Positions 18,365 to 28,986 of a stretch of DNA of 64,000 nucleotides are shown one piece after another. Source of the DNA: Bacteroidota bacterium (lineage in GTDB: Bacteria; Bacteroidota; Bacteroidia; Chitinophagales; Chitinophagaceae). The notes under the pieces were generated by a model. It was not told the origin of the DNA. It was given only the letters and a program-made list of their open reading frames with translations, and did no database searches. The first letter of the stretch is position 1. Every line of letters starts with the position of its first letter. The DNA lies in NCBI GenBank assembly GCA_947451115.1, contig CANFXV010000003.1:1-64000 (forward strand), in the 5' to 3' direction. The translations under genes and the position numbers were made by a program.

Positions 18365-19663
18365 ATGAAATACAAAGCACTCGATCCGCAAATTTTTATA
18401 CAAAACAGAAAACGTTTTGTTACTAAAATGCAAAAAAATAGCATTGCCATCATTGTGAGCAACGATGAGTTTCCTTCCAATGGAGATGCTTTGCATGGTT
18501 TCAAACAAAACACAGAATTATTTTGGTTGACAGGAATTGAGCAAGAAGGGTCGATGGTGATTTTGTATCCAGACAATCCCGATCCAAAATACAGAGAAGT
18601 ACTAGTACTGGTAAGGCCACAAGAGTTAAAAGAAATTTGGGATGGAAAAAGATTAAGAGCCAATGAAGCCACTGCAATTTCTGGAATGAAAACCATTGTA
18701 TGGGCTGATGTGATCGATGCCCCTTTGCAACAGTGGGTGCATTTAGCCGACTCCATTTATTTAGATTCCAACGAGAACGATCGAAAAAATACTTTAATTA
18801 GAACCCATGAGTATCGTTTCATTGATGAAATGAAAGCCCGTTATCCTTTGCATCATTTTTTACGTGCAGCAAGATTGATGAAAGATTTGCGTGCGATTAA
18901 AACCAAGGAAGAAGTGGCAGTAATTCAAAAAGCCATTGACATTACAGAAGTAGCTTTCAGAAGGTTATTGCAATTTATCAAACCTGGTGTGCATGAATAT
19001 GAAATTGAAGCAGAAATTTATCATTCTTTTTTATCCCAACGCGCCACAGGAGCAGCTTATCATAGCATCATCGCCAGTGGGGACAATGCAAGAACCTTGC
19101 ATTATGTCAACAACAACAATGTATGTAAGGAGGGGGAACTCGTATTGATGGATTTTGGGGCCGAGTATGGGGGTTATTGCGCTGATTTAACCAGAACCGT
19201 ACCTGTGAATGGTAAGTTTACCAAAAGACAAAAAGAAGTATACAATGCTTGCTTACATTTACATGATTATGCCAAGTCTATTTTAAAGCCAGGCATTAGT
19301 ATTGCTCATTATACAGATAAAGTGGGGGAGGAAGCGACTAAACAATTTTTGAAAATTGGTTTACTAGGCAAATCAGAGGTGAAAAATGAAGATGCAGAAA
19401 ACAGGGCCTATAGAAAATATTTATACCACGGCATCTCGCATCATTTAGGATTGGATGTACATGATTTAGGTACAAGAACAGCGCCCATTACAGCAGGCAT
19501 GGTCTTTACCATTGAGCCAGGTATTTACATCAAAGAAGAAAAAATGGGCGTACGTATCGAAAATAATTATTGGATTACTAGAACAGGCAATCAGGATTTA
19601 ATGAAGACGATGCCTATCAAAGCGGATGAAATAGAAGCTTTGATGCGTGTAAGTAAAAAGTAA
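18365..19663 (+). CDS. pepP: aminopeptidase P / Xaa-Pro aminopeptidase
   Basis: N-terminal AMP_N domain; GELVLMDFGAEYGGYCADLTRTVPVNGKF; GISHHLGLDVHD; FTIEPGIYI; GVRIENNYWIT. Confidence 0.88.
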   Translation: MKYKALDPQIFIQNRKRFVTKMQKNSIAIIVSNDEFPSNGDALHGFKQNTELFWLTGIEQEGSMVILYPDNPDPKYREVLVLVRPQELKEIWDGKRLRANEATAISGMKTIVWADVIDAPLQQWVHLADSIYLDSNENDRKNTLIRTHEYRFIDEMKARYPLHHFLRAARLMKDLRAIKTKEEVAVIQKAIDITEVAFRRLLQFIKPGVHEYEIEAEIYHSFLSQRATGAAYHSIIASGDNARTLHYVNNNNVCKEGELVLMDFGAEYGGYCADLTRTVPVNGKFTKRQKEVYNACLHLHDYAKSILKPGISIAHYTDKVGEEATKQFLKIGLLGKSEVKNEDAENRAYRKYLYHGISHHLGLDVHDLGTRTAPITAGMVFTIEPGIYIKEEKMGVRIENNYWITRTGNQDLMKTMPIKADEIEALMRVSKK

Positions 19664-19681
19664 TCAACTATAAAATCAAGT

Positions 19682-20458
19682 ATGAAAAAACACATTCCTA
19701 ATTTGTTTACTTTAATGAACCTGTTTTTTGGTTGTAGTGCCATCGTTGCCACTTTTCAGTCGGGAACCATGGCTACGATGGATGAGTCGGGGGCCATGCT
19801 TATTGAAATCCCTGAACAAATTTATTATGCAAGTTTATTTATTGCTTTAGCAGGGCTTATGGATTTTTTTGATGGCTTTGTCGCAAGGTGGTTAAAAGTA
19901 GATGGGGAATTGGGCAAGCAATTGGACTCCTTGTCCGATGTGGTCAGTTTTGGTGTAGCGCCTTCCTTTATTGTTTTTCAATTTCTTAGATTATCCTTGG
20001 CTTCGGATGCCAATGCCTTAAATCATAGTTCTTTATTAATGGCGCCTGCATTTATCATCGCCATGGCAGGAGCGTATCGATTGGCAAAGTTTAATATTGA
20101 TACAGAACAAGCTAATTATTTCAAAGGAGTACCTATTCCAATGGTAGGCATTTTAACGGCGGCCTTTCCACTTATTTATTGGCAAGCTCAACCTGCCATT
20201 ACCTCTAAGTTAATGTTAAGCCCCCTATTCTGGTATCTCTACATTATCGTAGTAGCCTATTTAATGGTAATGAATAGACCTATGTTGGCATTGAAAAGTT
20301 TGGGAAAAAATAAAAAATTAATGGTCCCATTAATCATCCTGGTAGCCGATATTATCGTATCAGCCTTATTTTTTAAATGGTTGGCCATTCCATTTGGCTT
20401 TATTGGCTATTGCTTAGTATCTTTGTTTTATAAAAATACCATCACACAATTAAATTAG
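19682..20458 (+). CDS. pssA: CDP-diacylglycerol--serine O-phosphatidyltransferase
   Basis: CDP-alcohol phosphatidyltransferase motif GLMDFFDGFVARWLKVDGELGKQLDSLSDVVSFGVAP. Confidence 0.92.
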   Translation: MKKHIPNLFTLMNLFFGCSAIVATFQSGTMATMDESGAMLIEIPEQIYYASLFIALAGLMDFFDGFVARWLKVDGELGKQLDSLSDVVSFGVAPSFIVFQFLRLSLASDANALNHSSLLMAPAFIIAMAGAYRLAKFNIDTEQANYFKGVPIPMVGILTAAFPLIYWQAQPAITSKLMLSPLFWYLYIIVVAYLMVMNRPMLALKSLGKNKKLMVPLIILVADIIVSALFFKWLAIPFGFIGYCLVSLFYKNTITQLN

Positions 20459-20459
20459 T

Positions 20460-20708
20460 ATGACATTTCAAGTACAAATTAAGGTAATGCCCTTAAACGA
20501 TTTATTAGATCCACAAGGAAAAGCAGTTTTAGGCGGTTTGCACAATTTAGGTTTAACCGGTATTCAAGATGTTCGTGTAGGTAAGCATATTACTTTAAAA
20601 ATTGATGCAGCCAACGAAGCCGCTGCCAAAGAAATGGCAGAAACAGCAGCAAAAAAATTATTAGCCAATGCGGTGATGGAATTTTTTGAGATTGAATTTG
20701 TCCAATAG
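20460..20708 (+). CDS. purS: phosphoribosylformylglycinamidine synthase subunit PurS
   Basis: 82 aa; VMPLNDLLDPQGKAVLGGLHNLGLTGIQDVRVGKHITLKIDA...MAETAAKKLLANAVMEFFEIE. Confidence 0.88.
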   Translation: MTFQVQIKVMPLNDLLDPQGKAVLGGLHNLGLTGIQDVRVGKHITLKIDAANEAAAKEMAETAAKKLLANAVMEFFEIEFVQ

Positions 20709-20739
20709 GCATTTATATTTTTAAGTTACAATTATTTCC

Positions 20740-21405
20740 ATGCTATATATAGTTCCCACGCCCATTGGAAATTTAAAAGATTTTACATTCAGGTCCATTG
20801 AAGTATTGCAATCAGTGGATTTTATATTATGCGAGGATACTAGAACATCATCTAAACTGCTTCAGCATTATCATATTAATAAACCACTCACACCTTATCA
20901 TCAACACAATGAGCATAAGGTGGTGGATCATTTGGTACAACAATTACAAGCAGGAAAAAATATTGCCTTAATTACCGATGCAGGAACACCCGGCATTTCC
21001 GATCCTGCATTTTTATTAGTGCGTGCATGTAAAGCGGCCGGCGTAGCCGTAAGTAGTTTGCCAGGCGCCACTGCCTTTGTGCCTGCCTTGGTAAATAGTG
21101 GATTACCCGCAACCCGTTTTATATTTGAAGGGTTTATTCCCTTAAAAAAAGGTAGAAAAACTTTAATGGAATCCTTGGCGAACGAAGAGCGCACCATGAT
21201 CTTTTATGAAAGTCCCATGCGTTTGGTCAAAACCTTAGAATTATTTGCCAATCATTTTGGTGCTGACAGGCAAGCTTCTGTAAGTAGGGAATTAACCAAA
21301 ATTTACGAAGAAAACATTACCGATACTTTAGCTAATTTAATTACTTATTTTTCCTCGAAGCAAGTCAAAGGAGAGATTGTGATTGTGGTGGATGGCAAAC
21401 CATAG
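20740..21405 (+). CDS. rsmI: 16S rRNA 2'-O-ribose C1402 methyltransferase RsmI
   Basis: YIVPTPIGNLKDFTFRSIEVLQSVDFILCEDTRTS; ITDAGTPGISDPAFLLVRAC. Confidence 0.95.
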   Translation: MLYIVPTPIGNLKDFTFRSIEVLQSVDFILCEDTRTSSKLLQHYHINKPLTPYHQHNEHKVVDHLVQQLQAGKNIALITDAGTPGISDPAFLLVRACKAAGVAVSSLPGATAFVPALVNSGLPATRFIFEGFIPLKKGRKTLMESLANEERTMIFYESPMRLVKTLELFANHFGADRQASVSRELTKIYEENITDTLANLITYFSSKQVKGEIVIVVDGKP

Positions 21406-21474
21406 CTAGGCCAGCCTTATTTTAATTGTTCATTTTGCCTTTAATGAATTAAATTTGGTTCTTAATTCAGCTCT

Positions 21475-23415
21475 ATGAAAAAGAAGCGCTACTTATCTCT
21501 ATTCGTTTTTTTTAGTTTCTTCAATTTTGTAAATGCGCAAGCCGATCGTTGGCAACAACATATCGACTACAAAATTAATGCTGCTTTAGATGTTACCACA
21601 AATTTGGTCAAAGGAACTGAAGAATTAATTTATACCAACAATTCGCCCGATACTTTACGCAAGGTTTATTTTCATATGTATTGGAATGCCTTTGCGCCTA
21701 ATTCAGCGATGGACATAAGAAGTAGAGAGCTAGGAAAAAATTACTTGAGTGTAAGAAGAGGCGCACCCATTACATCCGCTTCTACTTTATTAGGCGTGGA
21801 TAATGTGCAGGATTGGGATAAAAGGGTAAAAGACCGCATTTTAAATTTAGCACCTAAGGAAATTGGATCGCAAAAAATAAGTCAACTCCTCATAAATGGT
21901 AAGGCACAAAAACTAATTGACCACGAAACTATTTTAGAAGTACAATTAACGCAGGCTATTGCGCCAAAAACTTCTATAAAAATGTCTTTGCAATTTGAAG
22001 CGCAAGTGCCCGTTCAAATTAGGCGCTCAGGTAGAGACAATGCAGAAGGCCTGCGTTATTCGATGAGTCAGTGGTATCCTAAAATAGTGGAATACGATTA
22101 CCAAGGTTGGAATACCAATCCTTATATAGCGCGTGAATTTTATGGCGTATGGGGCAATTATGATGTCACCATTCAGTTAGATAAAAACTATATGGTAGCC
22201 GCTACAGGTGTATTACAAAATCCAACATCAATTGCTAATGCATCGGGTATCAAAGCTTGGAACTTTAAAGGAAACAATATTCATGATTTTGTTTGGGCTG
22301 CGGATGATCAATTTAAACATCTATCAAAAGAAGTGCGCAAGGGATTGACCTTGCATGTGTATTATAAACAAAAAACTGCTGTTGAAGATAGTGCCTGGGC
22401 CAATTTATTATGGGCTGCAGAAAAAGCATTGCCTTATATAGAGAAAAAATTTGGCGCCTATCCTTATCCTCAATATTCTTTTATACAAGGAGGGGATGGT
22501 GGAATGGAATATGCTATGGCTACTTTAATCAAAGGACCAGGTTTGGGTACCGTGTTTCATGAGTGGATGCACAATTGGTACCAACATGTTTTAGGAAACA
22601 ATGAAAGCTTATATCCCTGGTTGGACGAAGGCTTTGCCAGTTTTGCCGAAGATGATATTACCTATTGGTATGAACAAAATGTAGCCACACAATCTCCCTA
22701 TATTAGTGAGGCGGCTAAAAAACTATTGCTTGTGAATAATGAAAAAGCAAAAACTTATTTACCCTACATTCAATATGGCAATTACGGTGGTTACCTTGCT
22801 TTGGCAAAAAGTAATATAGAAGAACCTATGTCCACACATTCAGATCATTACAATACCAACTATGCCTACAGCAGTGCTGCTTATAGTAAGGGTGCTACCT
22901 TACTAGGGTACCTTGGGTATGTCATAGGAGATTCATTACGCGATGCCACATTGATCAATTATTACAATACCTGGAAATTCAAACATCCCAATGCGAATGA
23001 TTTTTTCCGTAGCGCAGAAAAAACAAGCGGTATTCAATTGCAATGGTTGAAAGAGTATTGGGTCAATTCTACCAAAACCATTGATTATGGATTGAATGAT
23101 ATTCAAGCCGAAAATAATACAGCCATTATTAGTATTCAACGTTATGGGAAAATGCCTTCACCCATTGAAGTGTTGGTGACTTATAAAGATGGCAGTACAG
23201 AACTGCATTATATTCCTTTGGATTTAATGTTAGCTAATAAAATTCCTGAAACAAGTCAACATAGAATCGTGCATCCAGAATGGAAATGGGTACAACCCAC
23301 TTATACTTTTGAAACCACCAAGCCCATTACTGCTTTAAAAACAATCGAGATTGATCCTAGCCAGCGCATGCCCGATATTAATAGAAGCAATAATAAATTA
23401 GAGATACCTAATTAA
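21475..23415 (+). CDS. secreted M1-family metallopeptidase
   Basis: Signal peptide; GGMEYAMATLI; HEWMHNWYQHVLGNNESLYPWLDEGFASF (HExxH...E). Confidence 0.92.
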   Translation: MKKKRYLSLFVFFSFFNFVNAQADRWQQHIDYKINAALDVTTNLVKGTEELIYTNNSPDTLRKVYFHMYWNAFAPNSAMDIRSRELGKNYLSVRRGAPITSASTLLGVDNVQDWDKRVKDRILNLAPKEIGSQKISQLLINGKAQKLIDHETILEVQLTQAIAPKTSIKMSLQFEAQVPVQIRRSGRDNAEGLRYSMSQWYPKIVEYDYQGWNTNPYIAREFYGVWGNYDVTIQLDKNYMVAATGVLQNPTSIANASGIKAWNFKGNNIHDFVWAADDQFKHLSKEVRKGLTLHVYYKQKTAVEDSAWANLLWAAEKALPYIEKKFGAYPYPQYSFIQGGDGGMEYAMATLIKGPGLGTVFHEWMHNWYQHVLGNNESLYPWLDEGFASFAEDDITYWYEQNVATQSPYISEAAKKLLLVNNEKAKTYLPYIQYGNYGGYLALAKSNIEEPMSTHSDHYNTNYAYSSAAYSKGATLLGYLGYVIGDSLRDATLINYYNTWKFKHPNANDFFRSAEKTSGIQLQWLKEYWVNSTKTIDYGLNDIQAENNTAIISIQRYGKMPSPIEVLVTYKDGSTELHYIPLDLMLANKIPETSQHRIVHPEWKWVQPTYTFETTKPITALKTIEIDPSQRMPDINRSNNKLEIPN

Positions 23416-23428
23416 TATTAACAGATTA

Positions 23429-24070
23429 TTAAGGCTTCTTCACTTGAATGATAAACTTCTCTTCAAAATAAGTTTCAGGAAAGATGTCATGAATAGACAT
23501 CATTTTAGGGCGCACCCCGCTTTCAAATATTTCTTGATGTAAGTCGCCTCCTTTCAAACAAATTAAAGAATTGTTTTGCTCCTGTTTTTTATTAAGAATA
23601 GGTCCCGCCCATCTCCACAAGTCTTTTAAAGGAGCCACTGCTCGGCTTATGGCGTAATCAAATTTTTTATTTTTAATTTCTTCAACACGGGTATGCTGCG
23701 TTTTAATATTTTTAATCCCCACCATTTCACAAACGGCGTCTACTACTTTTAATTTTTTAGCTATACTGTCTACCGCTAAAAACTGAACCTCTGGAAAAAA
23801 TATAGCAAGAGGGACGCAGGGGAAACCACCTCCGCAGCCAATGTCAATAATTTGTGTTCCTTTTTCCCATTCTACAATAGCTGCAATGCTTAAGGAATGT
23901 AAAATATGATGCAGGTAGATATGGTCAATGTCTTTTCTTGAGATGACATTGATTTGACTGTTCCACTCTTTGTAAGCGGGTTCAAGTCCAGCGAATTGAC
24001 TTAATTGCTTAGGCGTGAATTCGGCAAAGTACTTGGTAATTAATTCCAATTTTTCTGTGGGGCTTTCCAT
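23429..24070 (-). CDS. rsmG: 16S rRNA (guanine527-N7)-methyltransferase RsmG
   Basis: YKEWNSQINVISRKDIDHIYLHHILHSL; IIDIGCGGGFPCVPLAIFFPEVQFLAVDSIAKKLKVV. Confidence 0.94.
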   Translation of the reverse strand: MESPTEKLELITKYFAEFTPKQLSQFAGLEPAYKEWNSQINVISRKDIDHIYLHHILHSLSIAAIVEWEKGTQIIDIGCGGGFPCVPLAIFFPEVQFLAVDSIAKKLKVVDAVCEMVGIKNIKTQHTRVEEIKNKKFDYAISRAVAPLKDLWRWAGPILNKKQEQNNSLICLKGGDLHQEIFESGVRPKMMSIHDIFPETYFEEKFIIQVKKP

Positions 24071-25167
24071 ACGCTAGGCAAGGTAAATAAATAATAGAAG
24101 ATAGACCACATATCAAATAAAATAAACCAAGGCCATAGGTCCAATTCATTTAATTTCTTCATGGTACTTCTTAAAATTGTTCCTTGCACTAATAAACGAA
24201 GGCCCCAAAGGCCTCCTAATAGCGTATATTCATGCGTTAGCAATAAAGCGGCAATTAATACGGGGTAAACCAAAAACTGGCTAATGGCATAAGTGCCCAA
24301 TAAACCTGCGTGTAAGGTTTTGTAGTACTTACTTGTCGTATAATGACGATATTTTTGATTCATCCAATCGTGCAAATTAGTTTTAGGCTCGCTAATGGTA
24401 TGCGCGTCATGATCAATCACAATGGCGGTATTTTTTTTGTTGGCCACTTGATTGATAAATAAATCATCGTCGCCACTAGGCATTTGATTGATGGACGAGA
24501 AGCCTTTGTTGCGCATAAATACTTCTTTCTTATAAGACAAGTTTCTGCCCACCCCCATATATGGCAAGCCGGCTAGTGCATAAGAAAAATATTGCAAGGC
24601 AGTTTGAAAAGTTTCAAAACGAATTAGTTTATTTAAGATGCCTGGTTTTTTACGGTAGGCACCATAGCCTAATACAATTTCAATTCCATCGTCATAACCA
24701 TCTTGCATCAATTGCATCCAGTGTTCACTTGCGGGGACACAATCTGCATCGGTCAACAACAAGGTTTCGTTTTTGGCCGATTTAATACCAATAGATAATG
24801 GGAATTTTTTTCCATTGATCATTTTAGCTTCTTGTGAAAGTATAACCGGATTTAAATTTTTGAAGGATTTTTTAAATTCTTCTAACAAATATTTTGTTTC
24901 ATCTTCTGAGTTGTCATTCACTAATACAACTTCATGGGTGGTATTGTAATCTTGTACCAAGACCCCTGGTAAATAGTTGGCTAAATTTGCTGCTTCATCT
25001 CTTGCGCAAATAACGACTGAAATGGGATGTTCCACATGCACTTTTTTAGCTGGCTTTTTATAAATGGCCAATCTCAAGAAAAAATAGAGGTAATAAAACA
25101 GCTGCGTAATTATAATGCCAATAAAAGCGCCTATCAAAATGGTAGACAGCGGTAGGTGAGTTAACAT
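24040..25167 (-). CDS. glycosyltransferase family 2, membrane-anchored
   Basis: ISVVICARDEAANLANYLPGVL; LLLTDADCVPAS; PSGDDDLFINQVA; QKYRHYTTS; start at MLTHLPLS preferred over track start 25185. Confidence 0.88.
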   Translation of the reverse strand: MLTHLPLSTILIGAFIGIIITQLFYYLYFFLRLAIYKKPAKKVHVEHPISVVICARDEAANLANYLPGVLVQDYNTTHEVVLVNDNSEDETKYLLEEFKKSFKNLNPVILSQEAKMINGKKFPLSIGIKSAKNETLLLTDADCVPASEHWMQLMQDGYDDGIEIVLGYGAYRKKPGILNKLIRFETFQTALQYFSYALAGLPYMGVGRNLSYKKEVFMRNKGFSSINQMPSGDDDLFINQVANKKNTAIVIDHDAHTISEPKTNLHDWMNQKYRHYTTSKYYKTLHAGLLGTYAISQFLVYPVLIAALLLTHEYTLLGGLWGLRLLVQGTILRSTMKKLNELDLWPWFILFDMWSIFYYLFTLPSVWKAPQKNWN

Positions 25168-25253
25168 GCTACAAAAGTAAAGCATGCGGCTTCAGCTAAT
25201 TCAAGCCTAGATTGAATGTGGAAAAATAGCCCATTTGACCTTACCTTTGCGCC

Positions 25254-26393
25254 ATGGCGGCATTAGCATTTAACTTGGAATTTGAAAGTAAGCAGGGGGC
25301 CTCTAGAGCAGGTACCATTACTACCGATCATGGAGTAATTCAAACCCCTATATTTATGCCTGTTGGCACTATTGGTTCTGTGAAAGCAGTGACCCAACAG
25401 CAACTTAAAAACGATATCCATGCACAAATTATTTTAGGCAATACCTATCATCTTTATTTAAGACCGGGCACTGAAGTAATGGAGGCTGCTGGAGGTTTAC
25501 ACCGTTTTATGGGTTGGGATAGACCCATCTTAACAGATAGTGGGGGCTACCAAGTATTTTCCTTGGCTTCCAATCGAAAAATAAAACCAGAGGGGGTTTT
25601 GTTTCAATCGCATATCGACGGAAGCAAGCATTTATTTAGTCCAGAAAAGGTAATGGATATACAAAGAAGTATTGGGGCAGATATTATTATGGCATTTGAC
25701 GAATGCCCGCCCTATCCAAGTGAATATGAATATGTGCAAAAGAGCATGAATCTGACCCATTTATGGTTGGACAAGTGCTTTAATAGGTTGTCCGAGACCC
25801 CAGATTTATATGGCCATACCCAAAATTTATTCCCCATTGTGCAAGGCGGCACCTATGCAGATTTAAGAAAAGCATCTTGTGCATACATTAGTTCTAAAAA
25901 TGCAGTGGGTAATGCCATCGGTGGATTGAGTGTGGGCGAATCAGAACAAGAATTATATGATTTTACACAGCTTTGTTGTGAAAATTTACCAATAAATAAG
26001 CCAAGGTATTTAATGGGGGTGGGCACGCCTTGGAATATTTTAGAAGCCATTGACTTAGGCGTGGATATGTTTGATTGTGTCATGCCAACACGCAATGGTA
26101 GAAATGGAATGATATTTACTTCACAAGGGGTAATCAATATAAAGAACAAACAATGGGCCAATGATTTTTCTCCTTTAGATCCAGGCATACCCAATGAGAT
26201 GAGTCAGTATTATACCAAGGCTTATATGCGTCATTTGTTTGTCGCCGACGAAATATTAGGCTTACAATTGGCAAGTATTCAGAATCTATCTTTTTATCTT
26301 TGGTTGGTAGGCCAGGCAAGGGAACACATCATGGCTGGGGATTACAAGTCTTGGAAAAAAATTATGGTAGAACAAATCAGTAAGAGATTATAA
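25254..26393 (+). CDS. tgt: queuine tRNA-ribosyltransferase
   Basis: TPIFMPVGTIGSVKAVT; DSGGYQVFSLA; GLSVGE; GVDMFDCVMPTRNGRNGMIFTSQG. Confidence 0.96.
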   Translation: MAALAFNLEFESKQGASRAGTITTDHGVIQTPIFMPVGTIGSVKAVTQQQLKNDIHAQIILGNTYHLYLRPGTEVMEAAGGLHRFMGWDRPILTDSGGYQVFSLASNRKIKPEGVLFQSHIDGSKHLFSPEKVMDIQRSIGADIIMAFDECPPYPSEYEYVQKSMNLTHLWLDKCFNRLSETPDLYGHTQNLFPIVQGGTYADLRKASCAYISSKNAVGNAIGGLSVGESEQELYDFTQLCCENLPINKPRYLMGVGTPWNILEAIDLGVDMFDCVMPTRNGRNGMIFTSQGVINIKNKQWANDFSPLDPGIPNEMSQYYTKAYMRHLFVADEILGLQLASIQNLSFYLWLVGQAREHIMAGDYKSWKKIMVEQISKRL

Positions 26394-26408
26394 AAGAAAT
26401 TTAGTGCA

Positions 26409-27500
26409 TTGAAAAAATTAGATTGGTATATATTAAAAAAGTTTTTGACTGTATTTTTTTTCTCCATCTTTTTATTTGCTGTCATAGCAGTAGTAATTGA
26501 TGTGAGTGAAAAAACAGATGATTTTGTCAAGTCTGGATTTTCTGCTGGTGAAATATTCACGCATTATTACATTGGTTTTATTCCGCACATCATTGCCTTA
26601 CTTTTTCCATTGTTTGTTTTTATTGCAGTAATATTTTTTACTTCAAAAATGGCAGGGCAAACCGAAATCATTGCCATATTAGCCAGTGGCATTACTTATG
26701 ACAGATGGCTTAGACCTTATTGGATTGGTGGCGCTTTGTTGGGCTTATTGTTGTGGGTCTCCAACTTTTGGTTCATTCCAAAAGCCAATACCATTCGAGG
26801 AAGTTTTGAAGCAGCCTATGTGGACACCCATTCCAGCTACAATGCATTGGTCAGAGGCTCGAGTGATATTTATTTTAGGATTGATTCATTTACCTACGCT
26901 GGCATTTATTCCTACGATACTTCTTTTAAAAGAGGGAATAGTTTTTTTGCCTATCAAATGGATAAAGACAAAATTGTTTACAATATCAGGTCAAATGAAA
27001 TTATTTGGGATACCGCATCTAAAAGTTGGTCTTTGTCTGATGTATTAGAAAGACGAATTTTAGACGACAAAGAGTTGATTACCTATGTCCCCATGATGAA
27101 AAAAAAGTTTGCATTTAAGCCAGGCGATTTGGAAAAAGACAAATATACCAAGGACAAACTCACCACCCCTGAACTGATCAGACAAATCAATTTAGATGCC
27201 TTAAGAGGTGCCGAAGGTTTAAATGAATTAAAGATTGAGCGTTACCGTAGGGATGCCACCCCTTTAACAGTGCTTTTGCTGACCTTAATTGGAGGCATCA
27301 TTGCAGGCCGTAAAGTAAGAGGGGGAAGTGGCTCGCATTTGGCCATGGGCTTCATGATAGCCGCGCTTTTCATCATTACCGATAGGTTCTCCACCATCTT
27401 TTCCACTAAGGGAAATTTGCCCCCATTAATTGCCGCATGGATCCCTAATTTGATTTTTATATGGGTGGTCTATTATTTATACAAAAAAGCAGCCAAGTAA
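26409..27500 (+). CDS. LptF/LptG family permease
   Basis: MKKLDWYILKKFLTVFFFSIFLF, LFPLFVFIAVIFFTSKMAGQTEIIAILASGITYDRWLRPYWIGGALLG; TTG start. Confidence 0.9.
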   Translation: MKKLDWYILKKFLTVFFFSIFLFAVIAVVIDVSEKTDDFVKSGFSAGEIFTHYYIGFIPHIIALLFPLFVFIAVIFFTSKMAGQTEIIAILASGITYDRWLRPYWIGGALLGLLLWVSNFWFIPKANTIRGSFEAAYVDTHSSYNALVRGSSDIYFRIDSFTYAGIYSYDTSFKRGNSFFAYQMDKDKIVYNIRSNEIIWDTASKSWSLSDVLERRILDDKELITYVPMMKKKFAFKPGDLEKDKYTKDKLTTPELIRQINLDALRGAEGLNELKIERYRRDATPLTVLLLTLIGGIIAGRKVRGGSGSHLAMGFMIAALFIITDRFSTIFSTKGNLPPLIAAWIPNLIFIWVVYYLYKKAAK

Positions 27501-27561
27501 ACCTTTTTTTGAGTTAACTTCGAGGCCAAATTTAAAGTGTTTTCAATATAATTTTTGGAAT

Positions 27562-28878
27562 ATGGAAGAAATCAAAGACAGGTTCAATGCAAAAGCCATT
27601 GCCGCCAATGTAGAAATCAAAGAATTACTTAAGGCCCACGGGGATAAAAAGATAGGAGAAGTTACTTTAGCGCAAGCCTATCAGGGTATGCGCGGAATAA
27701 CAGGACTAGTTACAGAAACAAGTTTATTAGATGCACAAGAAGGAATTCGTTTTAGAGGATATACCATTCCTGAATTACAAGCAAAATTACCTAAAGCACC
27801 TAAAGGCGATGAACCATTGCCAGAAGGATTGTTTTATTTAATGATGATAGGTGAAATTCCCAATGACGAAGATGTACATGCAATCACCAACAATTGGCAA
27901 AGAAGAAGTCATGTGCCTTCACATGTATTTGATGTGATTGATGCCTTTCCTTTGAATGCACATCCTATGACAATGTATGTAGCAGCGGTGATGGCTTTGC
28001 AAACAGAATCTAAGTTTGCACAAGAGTATGCTAAGGGCATGAACAAAAAAGATTACTGGCAATATACATATGATGATTCTATGGATTTAATAGCGCGTTT
28101 GCCTAGAATCGCAGCGTATATCTATAGAAGAAAATACAAGAATAGCGAACATATTCATCCCAATGGTTTATTGGATTGGGCAGGCAACTTAGCCTATATG
28201 ATGGGTTTTGAAGATGAAAGCACCAAAGAATTAATGCGCTTGTACATGACCATTCATGCCGATCATGAAGGTGGAAACGTATCTGCACATACAACACATT
28301 TAGTAGGTTCTGCTTTAAGCGATCCTTATTTAAGTTATGCAGCAGGGATGAATGGATTAGCGGGACCTTTGCATGGCTTAGCCAATCAAGAAGTGATCAA
28401 ATGGATTTTTGAAATGCAAGAAGCCATTGGCACCGACGAACCCTCTGCAGCTCAAATTGCAGACTATGTTCAAAAAACTTTAGCCTCTGGAAAAGTAGTA
28501 CCAGGTTATGGTCACGCGGTATTAAGAAAAACTGATCCTCGTTTCACTGCACAAATGGCCTTTGGAAAAAAACATTTAGCCGATGATAAATTAGTGAACA
28601 CCGTTTGGAAAATTTATGAAACCGTGCCACCAATTTTAGAATCTTTAGGAAAAGTAAAAAATCCTTGGCCCAATGTAGATGCACATAGTGGTGCTTTATT
28701 GGTGCATTATGGTATTGTTGAATACGAATTTTACACTGTTTTGTTTGCGGTAAGTAGAGCCTTAGGAGTTTTGGCTAGTTTAACTTGGGACAGAGCATTA
28801 GGTTTTCCATTAGAAAGACCAAAATCTGTAACCACCGAAGCCGTTAAACTTTGGTTGGATGGCAAAGGGGAGATTTAA
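27562..28878 (+). CDS. gltA: citrate synthase, eukaryotic/mitochondrial-like type
   Basis: [63 protein letters not shown]. Confidence 0.95.
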   Translation: [438 protein letters not shown]

Positions 28879-28897
28879 TTTCAAGCAAATTGAAATT

Positions 28898-28970
<73 letters not shown>

Positions 28971-28986
28971 CATATTATATTATTTA

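Noticed and set aside
18358-18756. 132-aa ORF antisense to pepP
   Set aside because: Inside a supported CDS, no domain evidence.
26686-27048. 120-aa ORF overlapping the LptF/G-like gene in another frame on the same strand
   Set aside because: Contained in a well-supported permease gene; no independent support.
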